Made by a program: the position numbers and the translations under genes. Shown in pieces: positions 11,537 through 22,874 of a DNA stretch of 64,000 nt (its first letter is position 1; every line of letters begins with the position of its first letter). Source of the stretch: Hibiscus mutabilis (Eukaryota > Streptophyta > Magnoliopsida > Malvales > Malvaceae); assembly GCA_019671005.1 (NCBI GenBank), contig CM033744.1:39744022-39808021 (forward strand), written 5' to 3'. Under the pieces are notes generated by a model. The model had not been told where the DNA came from. It saw only the letters and a list, made by a program, of their open reading frames with translations, and searched no databases.

Positions 11537-12418
11537 TATATTTAAATATAAACGCATACATATATATAACAATATATATATATCATAATAATATAAAACT
11601 TTAGTATATAAACATGTAACATTTTATATAATAAATATGTATATTAACACAATATAATATAATACATAAATAATATAATATAAATATGTAATACAAGTAT
11701 TCTAGTAATATAATATATGATTAATATATATACAAATATTATATAATAACATTGTAATATATATACAATTATATGAAATATGTAACATGATCAAAATGTA
11801 AAAAACTGAATTAAGGTTGCTAAAATATATAAAAACGGAAATAAAGGGCATGAATTAAAATAAATATAAAATAATTAAAATCTGGAAAAGGACCAGATTG
11901 AAAGAAATAGAAATTAAAGGGCAAAAATAAAATAAATACGGAAATAAATTAAAATTAAAACTACAAGGACGAAAAGTGGAATTGGTACTTGGACAAAAAT
12001 TAAAGCAGGAAAGAAGGGGAGGGATCAACAAAGTAATTACACCGTTACCCAAACACGCGGATCCTCCCCGGATCCGAGTCACCGAGCGGGTCGGGTACTC
12101 CAAAATGGTGTCGTTTTTGCCTGGCCGGCTTAACATAATTAAAAGGCTTTTTTTAATCATATTACTAAAAACAAAACCTAACTCTCATAATTTCTCTCCT
12201 CTCAAACCAAGCTTCAACCGACGGCGGCGCCAGTCTACTGTCTCTGCATCGTTCATCGACTTCACAGCCTCACAGCGACGCTCCGGCAACCAGGTAAGCT
12301 TCAATCCGTTCTTTTCCCTTTTTTTTACAATAAAACTTTGATTCGAAGATTTTAAAAACAAATATGAGTTTAGGTTTTAAATAAAACTTTGATTTATGAT
12401 GGATTTTTAAAAATAATA

Positions 12419-12677
12419 CTCCCTCCGTCCCACAAATAATGTCCCTTATTGACTTTTTTTGGTCAATTTTTTTAACTTTAATCAAGTGTGATTATTTAAA
12501 ATTTATCATTGATAAAAATATGAAAAAAATATATTTTGAAAACTTATAATCAAGTAGATTTTAAATATATTTTATAAAATATAATTATTTAAAATATTTA
12601 ATATAATTATAGTCAAAGTTTACAAAATTTGACTTTCAAAATGTCAATAAGAGACATTATTTGTGGGACAAAGGGAG
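12419..12677. mobile_element. Stowaway (Tc1/mariner) MITE
   Basis: The terminal inverted repeats CTCCCTCCGTCCCACAAATA and its complement at the right end are separated by AT-rich DNA, total 259 bp, flanked by TA on both sides. The CTCCCTCCGT terminus is the Stowaway hallmark. Confidence 0.92.
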
Positions 12678-13399
12678 TAACAAGGTTTTGATTTCAACCT
12701 TCGATTCGAATGATTTAAAAAAATTTAGAAAAGGGTTTACCTTTTATTCGAAAAATAAGAGATTTGGTTCTGAAAAAAAAGTTATTTCATTCATTTTTTT
12801 ACAATTTCTTTTGATCCCGAGAACCCCTAAACTCTCTATTTCTTTTTTGATCTCCCCCTTTCGATTTTATAACCGATTACAAAACAATAAAAAAACTGAA
12901 TCTTTCTTTAATTTGCTGCAAATCTGATGATGATGGGGATGTAAAGCCGGATTTCGTGGGATTTTTGGTGCAGTAGGGATAGATGGCGGAGGGTATGGTG
13001 GTTGTATGAGTTAGTGTTTAGGGCTATTATATTGGGTTTATGGTTTGATTTGTAGATTTATTTTAAGGATTTAGGGGTTTGGCAATTGTAATTTGGGGAT
13101 TTTTTTATTATGGTTTGAAAAGGGGTGGCCGGCGGCAAAAACGACGGCGGTAGTGGAAGAAAGCAACGGCTGATGTGTTTAGGGTTAGGGTAGGGTTTTG
13201 TTTTTAGGTTTGTATTTGGGTCGGGTTGGATGGGTTAATGGGTTTATTAGGTTTTGGGCCGGGTTATTTTGGGCTTAGATATGGGTCGGTTACCCTGACC
13301 CAAAACGGGTTATGACAATACAGATGATGATTCGTTGTTATCTGGGCATAGACATGAGGTAACATTGCATTTTACCGAACCCACACCCTAAAGTCCGAT

Positions 13400-13648
13400 C
13401 AGTGGTGGAGTCAAGATTTTCATATAGTGGGGTTAAAAAGAGTATGAGGTACAAAAATTATGATACCACTACAATATAAATATTGTTGACCTCATACTAA
13501 ATCAAATCAAGTAGGGTCAATTCTAATATTTTCACGAAAAATTTTATACTAACTTCTTGAAAACCCATTTAATTCTCTAAAAAATCCCATACCACAACAA
13601 ATTAGGTGTGATCAATTGACCCCTAATCTATATGTGGCTCCACCACTG
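13400..13648. mobile_element. hAT-like MITE with CAGTGGTGGAG ends
   Basis: The left end CAGTGGTGGAGTCA matches the complement of the right end TGGCTCCACCACTG. Total 249 bp, with an AT-rich core. The flanks AGTCCGAT and AGTCTAAT agree at six of eight positions, a plausible old 8-bp duplication. Confidence 0.65.
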
Positions 13649-13940
13649 AGTCTAATTAGTAAAGGCGTGGACAGAGAAAAAGGGGTTCTAAGGTTTATAG
13701 ATTGAAATTATAATGTGGAGTGTAGGTCTGAGATATAATTTTAAAATTTGTATTTGAAATTATTTTATTTTAATAATAATAAAAAAGTCTTGTTATAAAA
13801 AATAATAATAAAATAATTTAGAATAATAAGAACAACCTAAAAATCCAGTTAATAAATTGAAAATTTTAAAAGTCGAATGATGAATGGTATATTTTATCTT
13901 TAATACCCTTAATAAAAATATAAAAATGAGTAAATAAGTA

Positions 13941-14200
13941 CTCCTTATGTCCCACGAAGATTGTCCCTTATTGATTTTTTCTAGGTCAAAATTTTTAACT
14001 TTGACTCGTGATTATTTAAAATTTATTATTTATAAAAATATGAAAAAATATATTTTAAAAACCTCTAATAAAGTAAATTTTAAATATATATTTTATAAAA
14101 TGAAATTATTTAAAATATTTTATATAATTATAGTTAAAGTTTAAAAATTTTAACTTTCGAAAAGTTAATAGGAGATAATATTTGTGACACGGAGAGAGAA
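13941..14200. mobile_element. Diverged Stowaway MITE
   Basis: It begins CTCCTTATGTCCCACGAAGA after a TA and ends with 'gacacggagagaga'; the internal sequence aligns with the copy at 12419-12677. It is more decayed than that copy. It lies about 330 bp upstream of the RING gene ATG. Confidence 0.75.
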
Positions 14201-14528
14201 TAATTTTACAATTTACAGTAAAAAGTGAAAACAAGTAAATATTAAAACAAAAGTGCAACATGAAAAGTGTAAGAACTGCACCGAACATTACTTGGCAATA
14301 AAACCCCAAAATGATAATTAGGAAAAGAAGACAAAAACTTAATTCGGTTTCACCAATATCGTCAATTCTCCATCTGTCCTCTATCTCCACCATTCCGTAG
14401 AAACCCTAACTATCCAAATCCCCTGAAGATTACAATTGGAAAACCTGTAAATCTCTTTTCTTTCTAAATCTACTTGTTTTTCTTTAATTATTCTAGGATT
14501 TCTTCTTCTTTTTTTAGAATTACCAAAG

Positions 14529-16714
14529 ATGGCTTCAACGACTCCAACGAACCGATCCTCATCCGATGATACCATCGATGCGACGCCTCTTCTCTCATCA
14601 ACAAGCAACGCGTCACGGGACGAGTCTACCGCGCGTCGACCCGTCCGTCGCCAGAGCCTCCGCGAAGCAGCTCGGTTCCTGCGCCGAGCCAGCAGCCGAA
14701 GGATGATGCGTGAACCCTCCATGCTGGTTCGAGAAACCGCCGCCGAGCAGCTCGAGGAGCGCCAGAGCGATTGGGCGTATTCGAAGCCCGTGGTGGTCCT
14801 CGACATTATCTGGAATCTTGCGTTCGTGGTTGTGTCGGTTGGGGTTTTGTTTTTGAGCAGGGACGAGAGGCCCGAGATGCCGTTGAGGCTTTGGATAATT
14901 GGCTATGCTTCGCAGTGTTTGTTGCATATGGTTTGCATTTGTGTGGAGTACAGGCGGCGGCGGAGGCATCAGAGCTTGGGGTACAGGCCTTTTAATGGCA
15001 GCGAGGAAGGGATTCTCAGCCCAGGATCAAGGTTTCATTCAGAGCAGTACGTGACATTGGCTCTACTGGAAGAGGATAGTAGAAGGTACATATATTGTTA
15101 CTTAAAGAATTTCAGAAGCTAAAATGTTAGGTTTTTATTCGTTTTGATTTTTATTTGTGAACTGGTAGGTTTTTTGGTAGACGTTACTTTCTGCAGTGTT
15201 GGGGAAATGGAGAGGAATTTGGAAATTTTGTTTCTGTTGTTGGAAATTGAATAAATAGGTTATAGGCTACAATAGTGGAAGTGCAAATCGGCTCATGTTT
15301 TCTCGTGATATCTGGATTGCAATTATGTATTCGATGTCGGTTGGGGATTTTCATGTATGCAAAGCATTTGAAAGTAGTTAAATTAAATGTTGAGAACATA
15401 TTATGATCCTTAACTTGTGTGTGTTTTATACCGTATATGTTTAACATCATCTGTTTTAGCTTTAAGTTGTGTATGATATTGCTGCACATTCAGTTAAATG
15501 GCTGAAATCATTTGAAATTGATGTTTCCAGCAGTGTTGCAAAGCATCTTGAGTCTACGAATACAATGTTTTCATTCATCTGGTGGCTCATTGGATTCTAC
15601 TGGGTATCTATTGGTGGCCAAGAATTGGCACGATCCTCCCCTCAGCTTTATTGGTTAGTTAGCATTGTTCATCTTTTTTGGTGTTTGAAGGTTTTCCCCT
15701 ATAACCGGATCCTAACTATTTTAATTATTATTTCCTCTGCAGGCTTTGTATAATTTTTCTTGGTTTCGATGTTTTCTTTGTTGTTTTCTGTGTTGCACTG
15801 GCATGCATCATTGGTATTGCTGTTTGCTGCTGTCTTCCATGTATTATTGCAATCCTATATGCTGTGGCAGATCAGGTAATTTTCACATCACCATGATTAT
15901 ATACACCTCATTAGTTGTTTGTCTGCATTTGATGCATGTTTTTGTGCTCGAATATATAGTTTAGTTGATGAAGTTCAGTTGTTATGGGTCCTTGCACTAT
16001 TGTGTGAATTTTTAACTTTCTACATGGATTTGGCTCAGTTGACTGGAAAGATTTAATTAAGCATTTTGAACGTAAAAATTAACAATTTCTATAGTTGTAT
16101 GACTCTTGGCAATTAAGAAATAATTGTCACTTATTTTAACTTTTTTTCCTGCTTTTTTATGCACTTTTCTTTTTACTGGCTTCATATGACCTCTTGGATC
16201 AGGAGGGAGCTACCAAGGAAGACATTGATCAGTTGTCTAAATTCAAGTTTCGAAAAACTGATGATGATGGGAAATCTGCCGGTGATGTGCAAGGACCTGT
16301 TGGGGGAATAATGACTGAATGTGGCACCGATTCCCCCAGGGAGCATATGCTTTCCCCGGACGAAGCCGTAAGTTGATATCTTTTGTTTTTATTCTGTTTT
16401 ACTTCCTTTATCCTCCCCGTATGATTTGCCCCTCCAGAAATTATATGATGAATGATGACTATTTTATGACAATTCATTTTGTCCTTGTGTGAGTTGGAGT
16501 TTAAGTGAAGTACCCAACTGATATTGATTCTTGGGTTAATTTATAGGAATGTTGCATTTGTCTTTCCGCTTATGATGACGGAGTTGAGCTAAGGGAACTT
16601 CCTTGCTGTCACCATTTTCACTGTGCCTGTATAGATAAGTGGCTATACATCAATGCTAACTGCCCTCTCTGCAAATACAACATTCTAAAGAGTAGCATCC
16701 ACGAGGAAGTGTAG
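14529..16714 (+). CDS. Membrane RING-H2 E3 ubiquitin ligase (At4g11680/At1g63170 type)
   Basis: There are five exons: 14529-15085, 15531-15653, 15743-15875, 16203-16367 and 16547-16714, all with GT-AG borders and consistent phase, giving 381 residues. The N-terminus is Ser/Arg-rich and cytosolic-looking. Hydrophobic segments lie near residues 88-110 and 120-140, in exon 2 (MFSFIWWLIGFYWVS) and in exon 3 (a long Val/Ile/Cys-rich stretch ending CCCLPCIIAILYAVADQ). The C-terminal RING-H2 (ECCICLSAYDDG, then CHHFHCACIDKW and CPLCK) has all eight metal ligands. The family are predicted membrane E3 ligases that transfer ubiquitin from an E2; substrates are not known to me. Exon 2 must begin at 15531, after 'gtttccag', because the upstream AG at 15491-15493 does not keep frame. 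Confidence 0.92.
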
Positions 16715-18180
16715 AAGAACCGAAACAATTATTCACAGGTCGTCTCTGCTACCTCTGCTTATGATTTTAGCTGGACAGCAGCAGTTAATACAGGCTATTC
16801 TGTTATTGTCCTTTGTGGTGGTAGTTGTAGATGTTGTCTATCATAGTACTGGGGATAATCATGATCTGCTTGCTTAATTGCTTTAGCTCTTGCCTTCCTG
16901 GAGTTTTGTGAATATCAATGATTCCCGGGGCATCTAAAGCACTGGCCGAGTCGAGCAAAACTCGTTTATTTCTCTTTTATTTCATTATTTGATAATAACA
17001 TGTCCTGTCTACTATTGTTCAAGACTTCTCTGCGTTCTTAACTACATTGGCTTGCTCTAGGTTTCTAGCGCATATGAACCATACATGTCCTAGAAGCAAA
17101 TATAGTCAAAGATGAACAAAGGGGTGCTGGGGTGTAGTCACACCCTTGAAAATTTCAAATTATTCGCATCCCTAAATTTCTAGTATAACTTTTTAAGAGT
17201 TCGTACCCCGGCATAAAATCTTGTATCTGTCTCTATATATGGTATAATGAATTAGAAGAGAAGGCAGTACGAGAAACAGAGCGATGCATTTAGGGAGAGT
17301 ATTTATATATTATGAACACCTTATTCTTGCTAGGGCTTATTCTTTGAGGATGCTCTGGCAGTATTTCCTTCATAGTAGTATCGGACGTTCATCGAGTTAA
17401 GTAGGTTGATAACCATCCATTTTAATCGGATGATCATTAATCGAATTAGTTGAAGTTTTATTCTGATAATTAAATCAAATTCATCCTTTGCCATCTGCAT
17501 AAGACAGTGACAGTTAAAGCTATTTTGTTGGCATACCATTGACTAGAGATGACAAATGAACTCGAAAATCTGATCTTAAAATGATCCAACCTAAAAAATT
17601 TGAAGTCTGAACAATTATGTAAAATATCATTATAATTGATATATAGTATGTATTCTTATCCCGTACACATACGTCGTCTGAAACTTGTTTCCACAAATGT
17701 CTTAATTTTAATTTTAGGGTTTAAGGTTTTAGTTTGGGGTTTAGAGTTTAGGGGTTTAAAATTTAGAGTAATATGGTTAGGGATTAGGTTTAGTGTTAGA
17801 ATTTAGGTTTTAGGGTAATATGGTTAGGGATTTAAGTTTTAACTAATAAACCTTAAATTTTAACCCTAATCTTGAAATTTTATCAATAACTCATAAATTC
17901 AAAATTATTACACTTAAACCCTTAAATCCTAAGTGAAATTCTTAAACTTTAAAACTAATGTGCTTGTGTACACAAGCGTGCATGGAATAATTACCCAACA
18001 AATAACAATAACAAATAAGATTAATATTTGAAACCCTAAAAATTTTACCCTAAACCCTAAATTTTAATCATCGATCTTAAATTTTAAATCCTACAACTTA
18101 AATTCCTAATCTCTAAATTTTAAATTAAAACTTTAAACCCTTAAATAACGCCGCTTGTGAAAATTTTGTTTTCCACGGGT
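16715..18180. other. RING gene 3' region and repeats
   Basis: The 3' UTR of the RING gene probably runs to about 17000. From 17690 to 18175 there is a foldback of degenerate telomere-like repeats: TTTAGGG-type on the left half and CCCTAAA-type on the right half. No further gene is seen. Confidence 0.5.
17690..18175. repeat. Foldback of degenerate telomere-like repeats
   Basis: The left half carries 'tagggtttaagg' and 'ggggtttagag' units; the right half carries 'aaaccctaaa' and 'taccctaaaccc' units. The outer parts include the 'gcttgtgaaaatttt' motif, also present at the end of the block near 36380. Confidence 0.6.
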
Positions 18181-18327
18181 AATAATCCTAACAAATATAA
18201 ATTTTTAATAAAAATACAATTTAAAATAGGTTTAATCGTACCCCTAGAGTCCATATTCTTCATACTTCTGAAATTTAGTTCATCTGCTTTTAATTCTAAG
18301 AATTTAGTTCTTGGACCTGTGTGATTT

Positions 18328-18620
18328 TTTTTTTTATCAAGGATAAACTGGCTTTCATAAACACAAACAAAAATCAAACAAACAAACAACCAGTCATCAC
18401 CTGACTGAGGTCAGAGCAGGAACGTGAACCCGAACAGAAAAGCACAACATCAAGCATAAGAAAGAAAAGCAAAAAACAGGGAAATGCAAGCACCAAGGGT
18501 ACAAACACATCCATTGACCGAAGTCGAGGCAAGCACGAGGCAGCAAATTCAGGGTCTACAAGCTGCATGTCGCTTCGGGGTACCGAAGAGTAGAAACATT
18601 CGAGTAAATGCAGTGAGAAC
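18328..18620 (-). mobile_element. 3' end of a LINE retrotransposon, fragment
   Basis: Read on the minus strand, the segment ends 'tttatgaaagccagtttatc' shortly followed by an A-run (T-run at 18328-18338 on plus). This is the common 3' end of plant LINEs. The 82-residue open frame on this strand is unlikely to be a native gene. Confidence 0.55.
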
Positions 18621-19204
18621 AAATGATTTAAATATTGAAATCTAGCTTACAACATTGTTAATTAACCTTTGTTAAATTGAATGTGTTATAAATTGGATTT
18701 TATATTTTAAATTAGAGTTTCGATTGAATATTAAAATGCAACATATACAAGTTAACAAGAAATCTATGATAGTATTATCAAGTGGAGTTTAATTTTTAAA
18801 CCAAACAAATATAAAGATTAAATGTACAAAGGCTGAGGCGAAATTAAAAAAACTTGGAACATGACAAAAGTTGCTTCTAATGATTCTTGGAACATCTGGG
18901 AACTCCAGAAGCTTTCAGACTATATATATGACATGAAACCAAAAAAAAAAACTTGAACTTAAAATGAAGAGTCATATGCTTGGAAAATTCAAACATAAAA
19001 TTTACTCAACCTAAACTTGAATTTAATAATAATAAAATAATTATATTGTAATTTATTTTTAAATAAAATAGTTGATTTATTAATTTAGGGTTATTAGTAA
19101 AAATAAGCCTTTCAATTAAATACTTTTTACACCCAATTTTAAACCAATCAATTAAGCGTTCAAAAATTTCACCTCTTACTAGTTCTTTTAAGGAAAAAAC
19201 TTTG

Positions 19205-19355
19205 ATACACAGACCGTGTGTCTTTTAGTTTTAGGGATTAAGGTTTTAGTTTAGGGTTTAAATTTTAGGGGTTTAGGTTGTAGGGTTTAAAATTTAAGGT
19301 TAGTGTTTAGAATTTAGTGTATATAGTTTAAGGTTTAGGGTTAGGAATTTAGGAT
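19205..19355 (+). repeat. Degenerate telomere-like repeat block
   Basis: This is the same family and orientation as the block at 1985-2150, with shared order of motifs ('ggtttaggttgtaggg', 'gtgtttagaattta', 'gggttaggaatttaggatt'). Confidence 0.6.
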
Positions 19356-19677
19356 TTGAGTTTTTAAACCAATCAATTAAGCGTATCTTTGCTTTATTAT
19401 ATTCTCTCTTGTCACGAGTTTTAAAACCACTAAAATACCCCGACATCCTTACCTTAGAGTGTCATTTTCCCTCATCTTTAAGTAAGATAAAAGAATTATT
19501 TTTTTATTACATAGAAAAACAATTACATTTTTAAAATAAATGTTAAGATTCGAACTCATAAATTGAGACAAGATAAATATTTTTAACCACTTAGTCAATT
19601 AGTCAATCTCTCATAATAAAATATTACTGAATGAACCTCATAATTTCTCACGTGTTCTTTTTTTCTTCAATTTCTAA

Positions 19678-20335
19678 GGGCTAGTTTACCATTGCTTTTG
19701 GAGAGTGATTTTTAAAAGTGCTGTCAGAGAGAGATTTTGAAAAGAAATTTTAAAAAGTTGGTTGTAAGATTTTAGTGTTTGATATTGCTGTCAAAAACTG
19801 CTTTTAAGAAGATAAATGACCATTTTGGACATGATATTGTAAGTTATATATATGTGTATGTATATATATAAACGGTATTCAATTTTTTTAATGTTATAAT
19901 ATATGAAATATATCAGCTTAAATTATTATAAATATATAAAAATATTTTTATTAATAAAAAGTTTAGCTTTTACGTCTGGGTTGAAAAGCACTTTTTAAAA
20001 GCAGTTTTTTCTTCAAAAGTGTTTTTGAAAAATATTAATAAATTATGATAAAATATAAAAATATTAATAAATGAATCATATAATTATATATTCGTAAAAA
20101 ATATAAATTTATAAACTATAAATAAAACAATAGCAAATGAATGTTCAAAATGTAATTTGACTCCCAAAGTACATTTCCAACCATAAAAGCTAAAGTTTCA
20201 ACTTTTGAGTTTAGGTTAAAAAGTAATTTTCAAACGCAGTTTTTTCTCTAAAAGTTATTTTTTAGCATTGCTTTTGGTCTCAAACCAGCTTTTGAAATTA
20301 AAAGTTAGTTTAAAAAACAATGCTAAACGCAACAT
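19678..20335. mobile_element. MITE with 'ccattgctttt' ends
   Basis: The left end gggctagtttaccattgctt is matched by an inverted right end near 20300-20335 (aaacaatgctaaacgcaac). 'aaaagcagttttttc' motifs are repeated inside. This is a common hAT-like plant MITE pattern; the exact borders are uncertain. Confidence 0.5.
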
Positions 20336-21104
20336 AAGTCGATGAATGAAATGTCCGAAAATAAAAATTATGAACCAAAATTAAGAGAATCGGAGAAATG
20401 GAAACTTCTTTTTTATTCTTCCTTCTGCAATTGAATTATTCAGCATTGCTAATATATTATTTAAAAAAAAACTGGTTAATCTTCTCATTCTGTCAATTCG
20501 AATGGAAATTGAAAATCCATCGTCCTTTTCGTCGCACAAATCGGTTATCGGGATGAAATTGTTATTTTGGTAACAATTCCTTCTCGACAACCATTTGCAT
20601 TACAAGTTACAACATCGCTCTCCTCGACCCTAATAGAGAACTGGGAGTCTCACATTCCAGAAGCAACCAGAACAAATGCTTCCTCACCCCACGTGTCATG
20701 TTCCAAACGCTCCCTTAGGACCACGTTCCTCCTCCATCTTCATCAACACCGTCCAATTCTTCCCAATGAAGCACGTATAATATAATGCGTACTCGATTCT
20801 TCCCTGTATTAAAAACATATTAAATACAACTTGAGTATTCCTTAACATTTCATCTTCTTATTTTTTTATTCTCACATTTTCGATCTTTTTCTTATTTTTT
20901 AACTTTTTCTCACTCACATAATTTAATTATAAATATATTATGCATGTTCACATAATTTTCTATTAACTTTTTATTTTTATATTTTTTAAAATGTAAAATT
21001 TATTTTATATTTATCTTTCCCTTACTCGAACTTATAATTTTAAAAATTATTATTTCTCATCGTTGTTCCCGTAAATGTATCAGTGCAACATAGATTCTTC
21101 CTAA
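20336..21104. other. Intergenic region downstream of HSFB2b
   Basis: No coding gene is recognised. Short open frames at 20381-20590 and 20567-20785 lack familiar content. The part adjoining 21104 should be the 3' UTR of HSFB2b. Confidence 0.5.
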
Positions 21105-22140
21105 TCAAATAGCTTTATACATCGTTTGATCATCTCCCAAGCTCCAACCACGTCGGTTATTGATCATTACCTTTTCTATCCACGGCTCTTCTTTAACCTT
21201 GGATCCAGACTCAACATCCTGTTGCCGTACTTGATTATTATTCTGATCCTCATCCTTCTCTTCGCTCCTCGCGCGCTTCACTCCGATGGAAACTCCGAAT
21301 AACTTCGGCGTCACATCTTCTGCCGCCGCCGCCGTTGCCTCCGCCGGACTACTGTCCTCTGTATTACTCGCTGAATTCCTCGTTGATAATAGCTCTAACG
21401 CCTTCCCTTCTGCCAAATTTGAATGATTCTCGAACTGACCGGAACCATGGTTGGTCATCAAAGCTAATATATTGTTACACAAACCCTTCAACTGATACAA
21501 CTCATGGCTCAGCAGCATGTTTTCTTTTCTAAGCCTCTCGTTCTCCTCTAAAAGCTCCGTCGTCGTCGTGCAGCTCGTGATCCGGTGCACAACGGTGGCG
21601 ACAGGAGACGAGTTTGACGAGATTACCAGCTCATCGCCCGAGTTCGAAGGGGATACAATACAAGGAACATCCGCAACGGTCACCGTCGCCAGAGCAGCAG
21701 CAGAAGCAGGAGTTATTTTACGGCGCTGTATGTATCGGAGAAGCTCTTTCTCGCCTCGTCGAAAACAATCGTTAGCGAACTCCCATCGGTCCGGCACTAC
21801 CTTCCTAAATCCCTAAAATAATAATGATATCATAAAATAAGTCAATTTCTCATAACGAGCTAATTATACTTATGCGGAGTATTATCTAATTTTCAACACT
21901 TACATATGTGTTGAGTTGGCGTACGAAGCTGGAGAAGTTGTTATGTTTGAAGTATTTAGGGAGCAAATCCCGGGAGAATTCAGCGGGCTGCCAAACGATG
22001 AAAGCCGATCCGTCTTCGTTCCACGAAATCAAGTCATCGACGGAGGGATCGTCGACAAGCTGATAGGTTTTCGTAAGGAACGGGGTGGGTAAAGATCGCT
22101 GCGAGTCGGCGGCGGCAGTGCCAGGGGATTCGCAGGCCAT
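21105..22140 (-). CDS. HSFB2B: Heat stress transcription factor B-2b
   Basis: Two exons (22140-21904 and 21812-21105) are joined within the DNA-binding domain at the standard HSF intron position (QLNTY|GFRKVV), giving 314 residues. The HSF domain covers about residues 16-112 (FLTKTYQLVDD, FKHNNFSSFVRQLNTY, VVPDRWEFANDCF). After it come VSPSNSGDELVISSNSSP and TSCTTTTELLEENERLRKEN, the oligomerisation coiled coil. The B-class repressor motif LFGV sits in KLFGVSIGVKRARSEE, followed by a basic nuclear signal. Class B HSFs lack the activation motifs of class A and repress or tune heat, defence and clock genes. A heat shock element lies 582 bp upstream. Start MACESPG is followed closely by the domain, as usual for this clade. 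Nothing is broken. Confidence 0.95.
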
Positions 22141-22721
22141 GTGGTTCGGTCCTAGATACGAACCCTAAAGGACCAGAACTCTCTAAAGAGAGATATTCCT
22201 CTGCCTTTCTTGTAGCTCTTGAACGGCCGCTGACTAAGAAACCTTTAATTGGATAAAATAATAATAAATTAATAATAGCGTACGTTCGTTAGCACGGAAA
22301 GTTGAATAAATAAATGAACAACTGAATATCTTCGATGTTTCGAACTGAACATATCCAGTTTAGTCGGCCAAATTCAACACTAAAATCCATTCATTTATTT
22401 ATTCAGATTCAGAGAAACGGGAACAGTTTCTCGCCGATGTGATCTTTTAATATATTGATGAACAAATATTATAACATCAATCCGTTTCTTTCGAAATTGA
22501 AATGTTCACAATTCAAATCTAACAGGGAGAATAAGTGGATATTAAAACATTTTAGCATTCGTACCTGGAAAGAAAGCAAAATTTTCTCAGCAACCAAACA
22601 AGGAACAAGAAACCTGGCTCATCCAGACAGACACCGTTGAATCAAAGGTTTTCAACACAATACAGAGTTGAAAGCCGACATGTTGAGAGTGAGAGAGAGA
22701 TGGGAGGTTAGGTTTTGTGAT

Positions 22722-22734
22722 TTCTAGAAGGTTC
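22722..22734. promoter_or_regulatory. Perfect heat shock element upstream of HSFB2B
   Basis: The sequence TTCTAGAAGGTTC has three alternating nTTCn/nGAAn units with exact 2-bp spacing, the canonical trimeric HSE. It lies 582 bp upstream of the HSFB2B ATG, just upstream of a CT-rich (minus-strand) leader-like stretch. HSFB2b genes are known to be heat-induced. Confidence 0.7.
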
Positions 22735-22874
22735 TGGGTGGAGTAAACGGTAAGAGAAGAAAATAATAGAGCTTGAGAAAGAAAAGGAAATATAGAAAGA
22801 AACTTTAAAAGTAGAGAGGGAGGAGAAAAGGAAGAAAAAAAGTATGTGGGCCCACGCGCAGACCGAGGGAACAA

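Larger units (their letters stand above)
10209..13317 (+). mobile_element. Solo-LTR-like dispersed element, copy 1
   Basis: It starts TGTAACCACTC and ends GGGTTATGACA, flanked by AGACA and ATACA (a 5-bp duplication with one mismatch). It shares ordered motifs with the element at 45631-48444: the 'ccggacacc' region, a 'gcaccc' segment after it, a TA-rich middle, a GGATCCGAGTCACCG segment, and a GGGTCGG-rich end. A UTR-like stretch ends in a good splice donor near 12290 (CAACCAG|gtaagc). A foldback (10981-11536) and a Stowaway MITE (12419-12677) are nested inside. No gag or pol frame is seen. Confidence 0.6.

Noticed and set aside
14381..14969. Antisense open frames of 141 and 118 codons over the RING gene first exon
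   Set aside because: They are shadows of the GC-rich sense exon, which has clear homology and splice sites.
22415..22440. Possible heat shock element (GAA..GAA..TTC)
   Set aside because: The units are 7 bp apart rather than 5 (or 10 for gap type), so it does not fit HSE spacing; the site at 22722 does.
22587..22874. 95-codon minus-strand frame upstream of HSFB2B
   Set aside because: Pyrimidine-rich leader-like DNA; the product has no known content.
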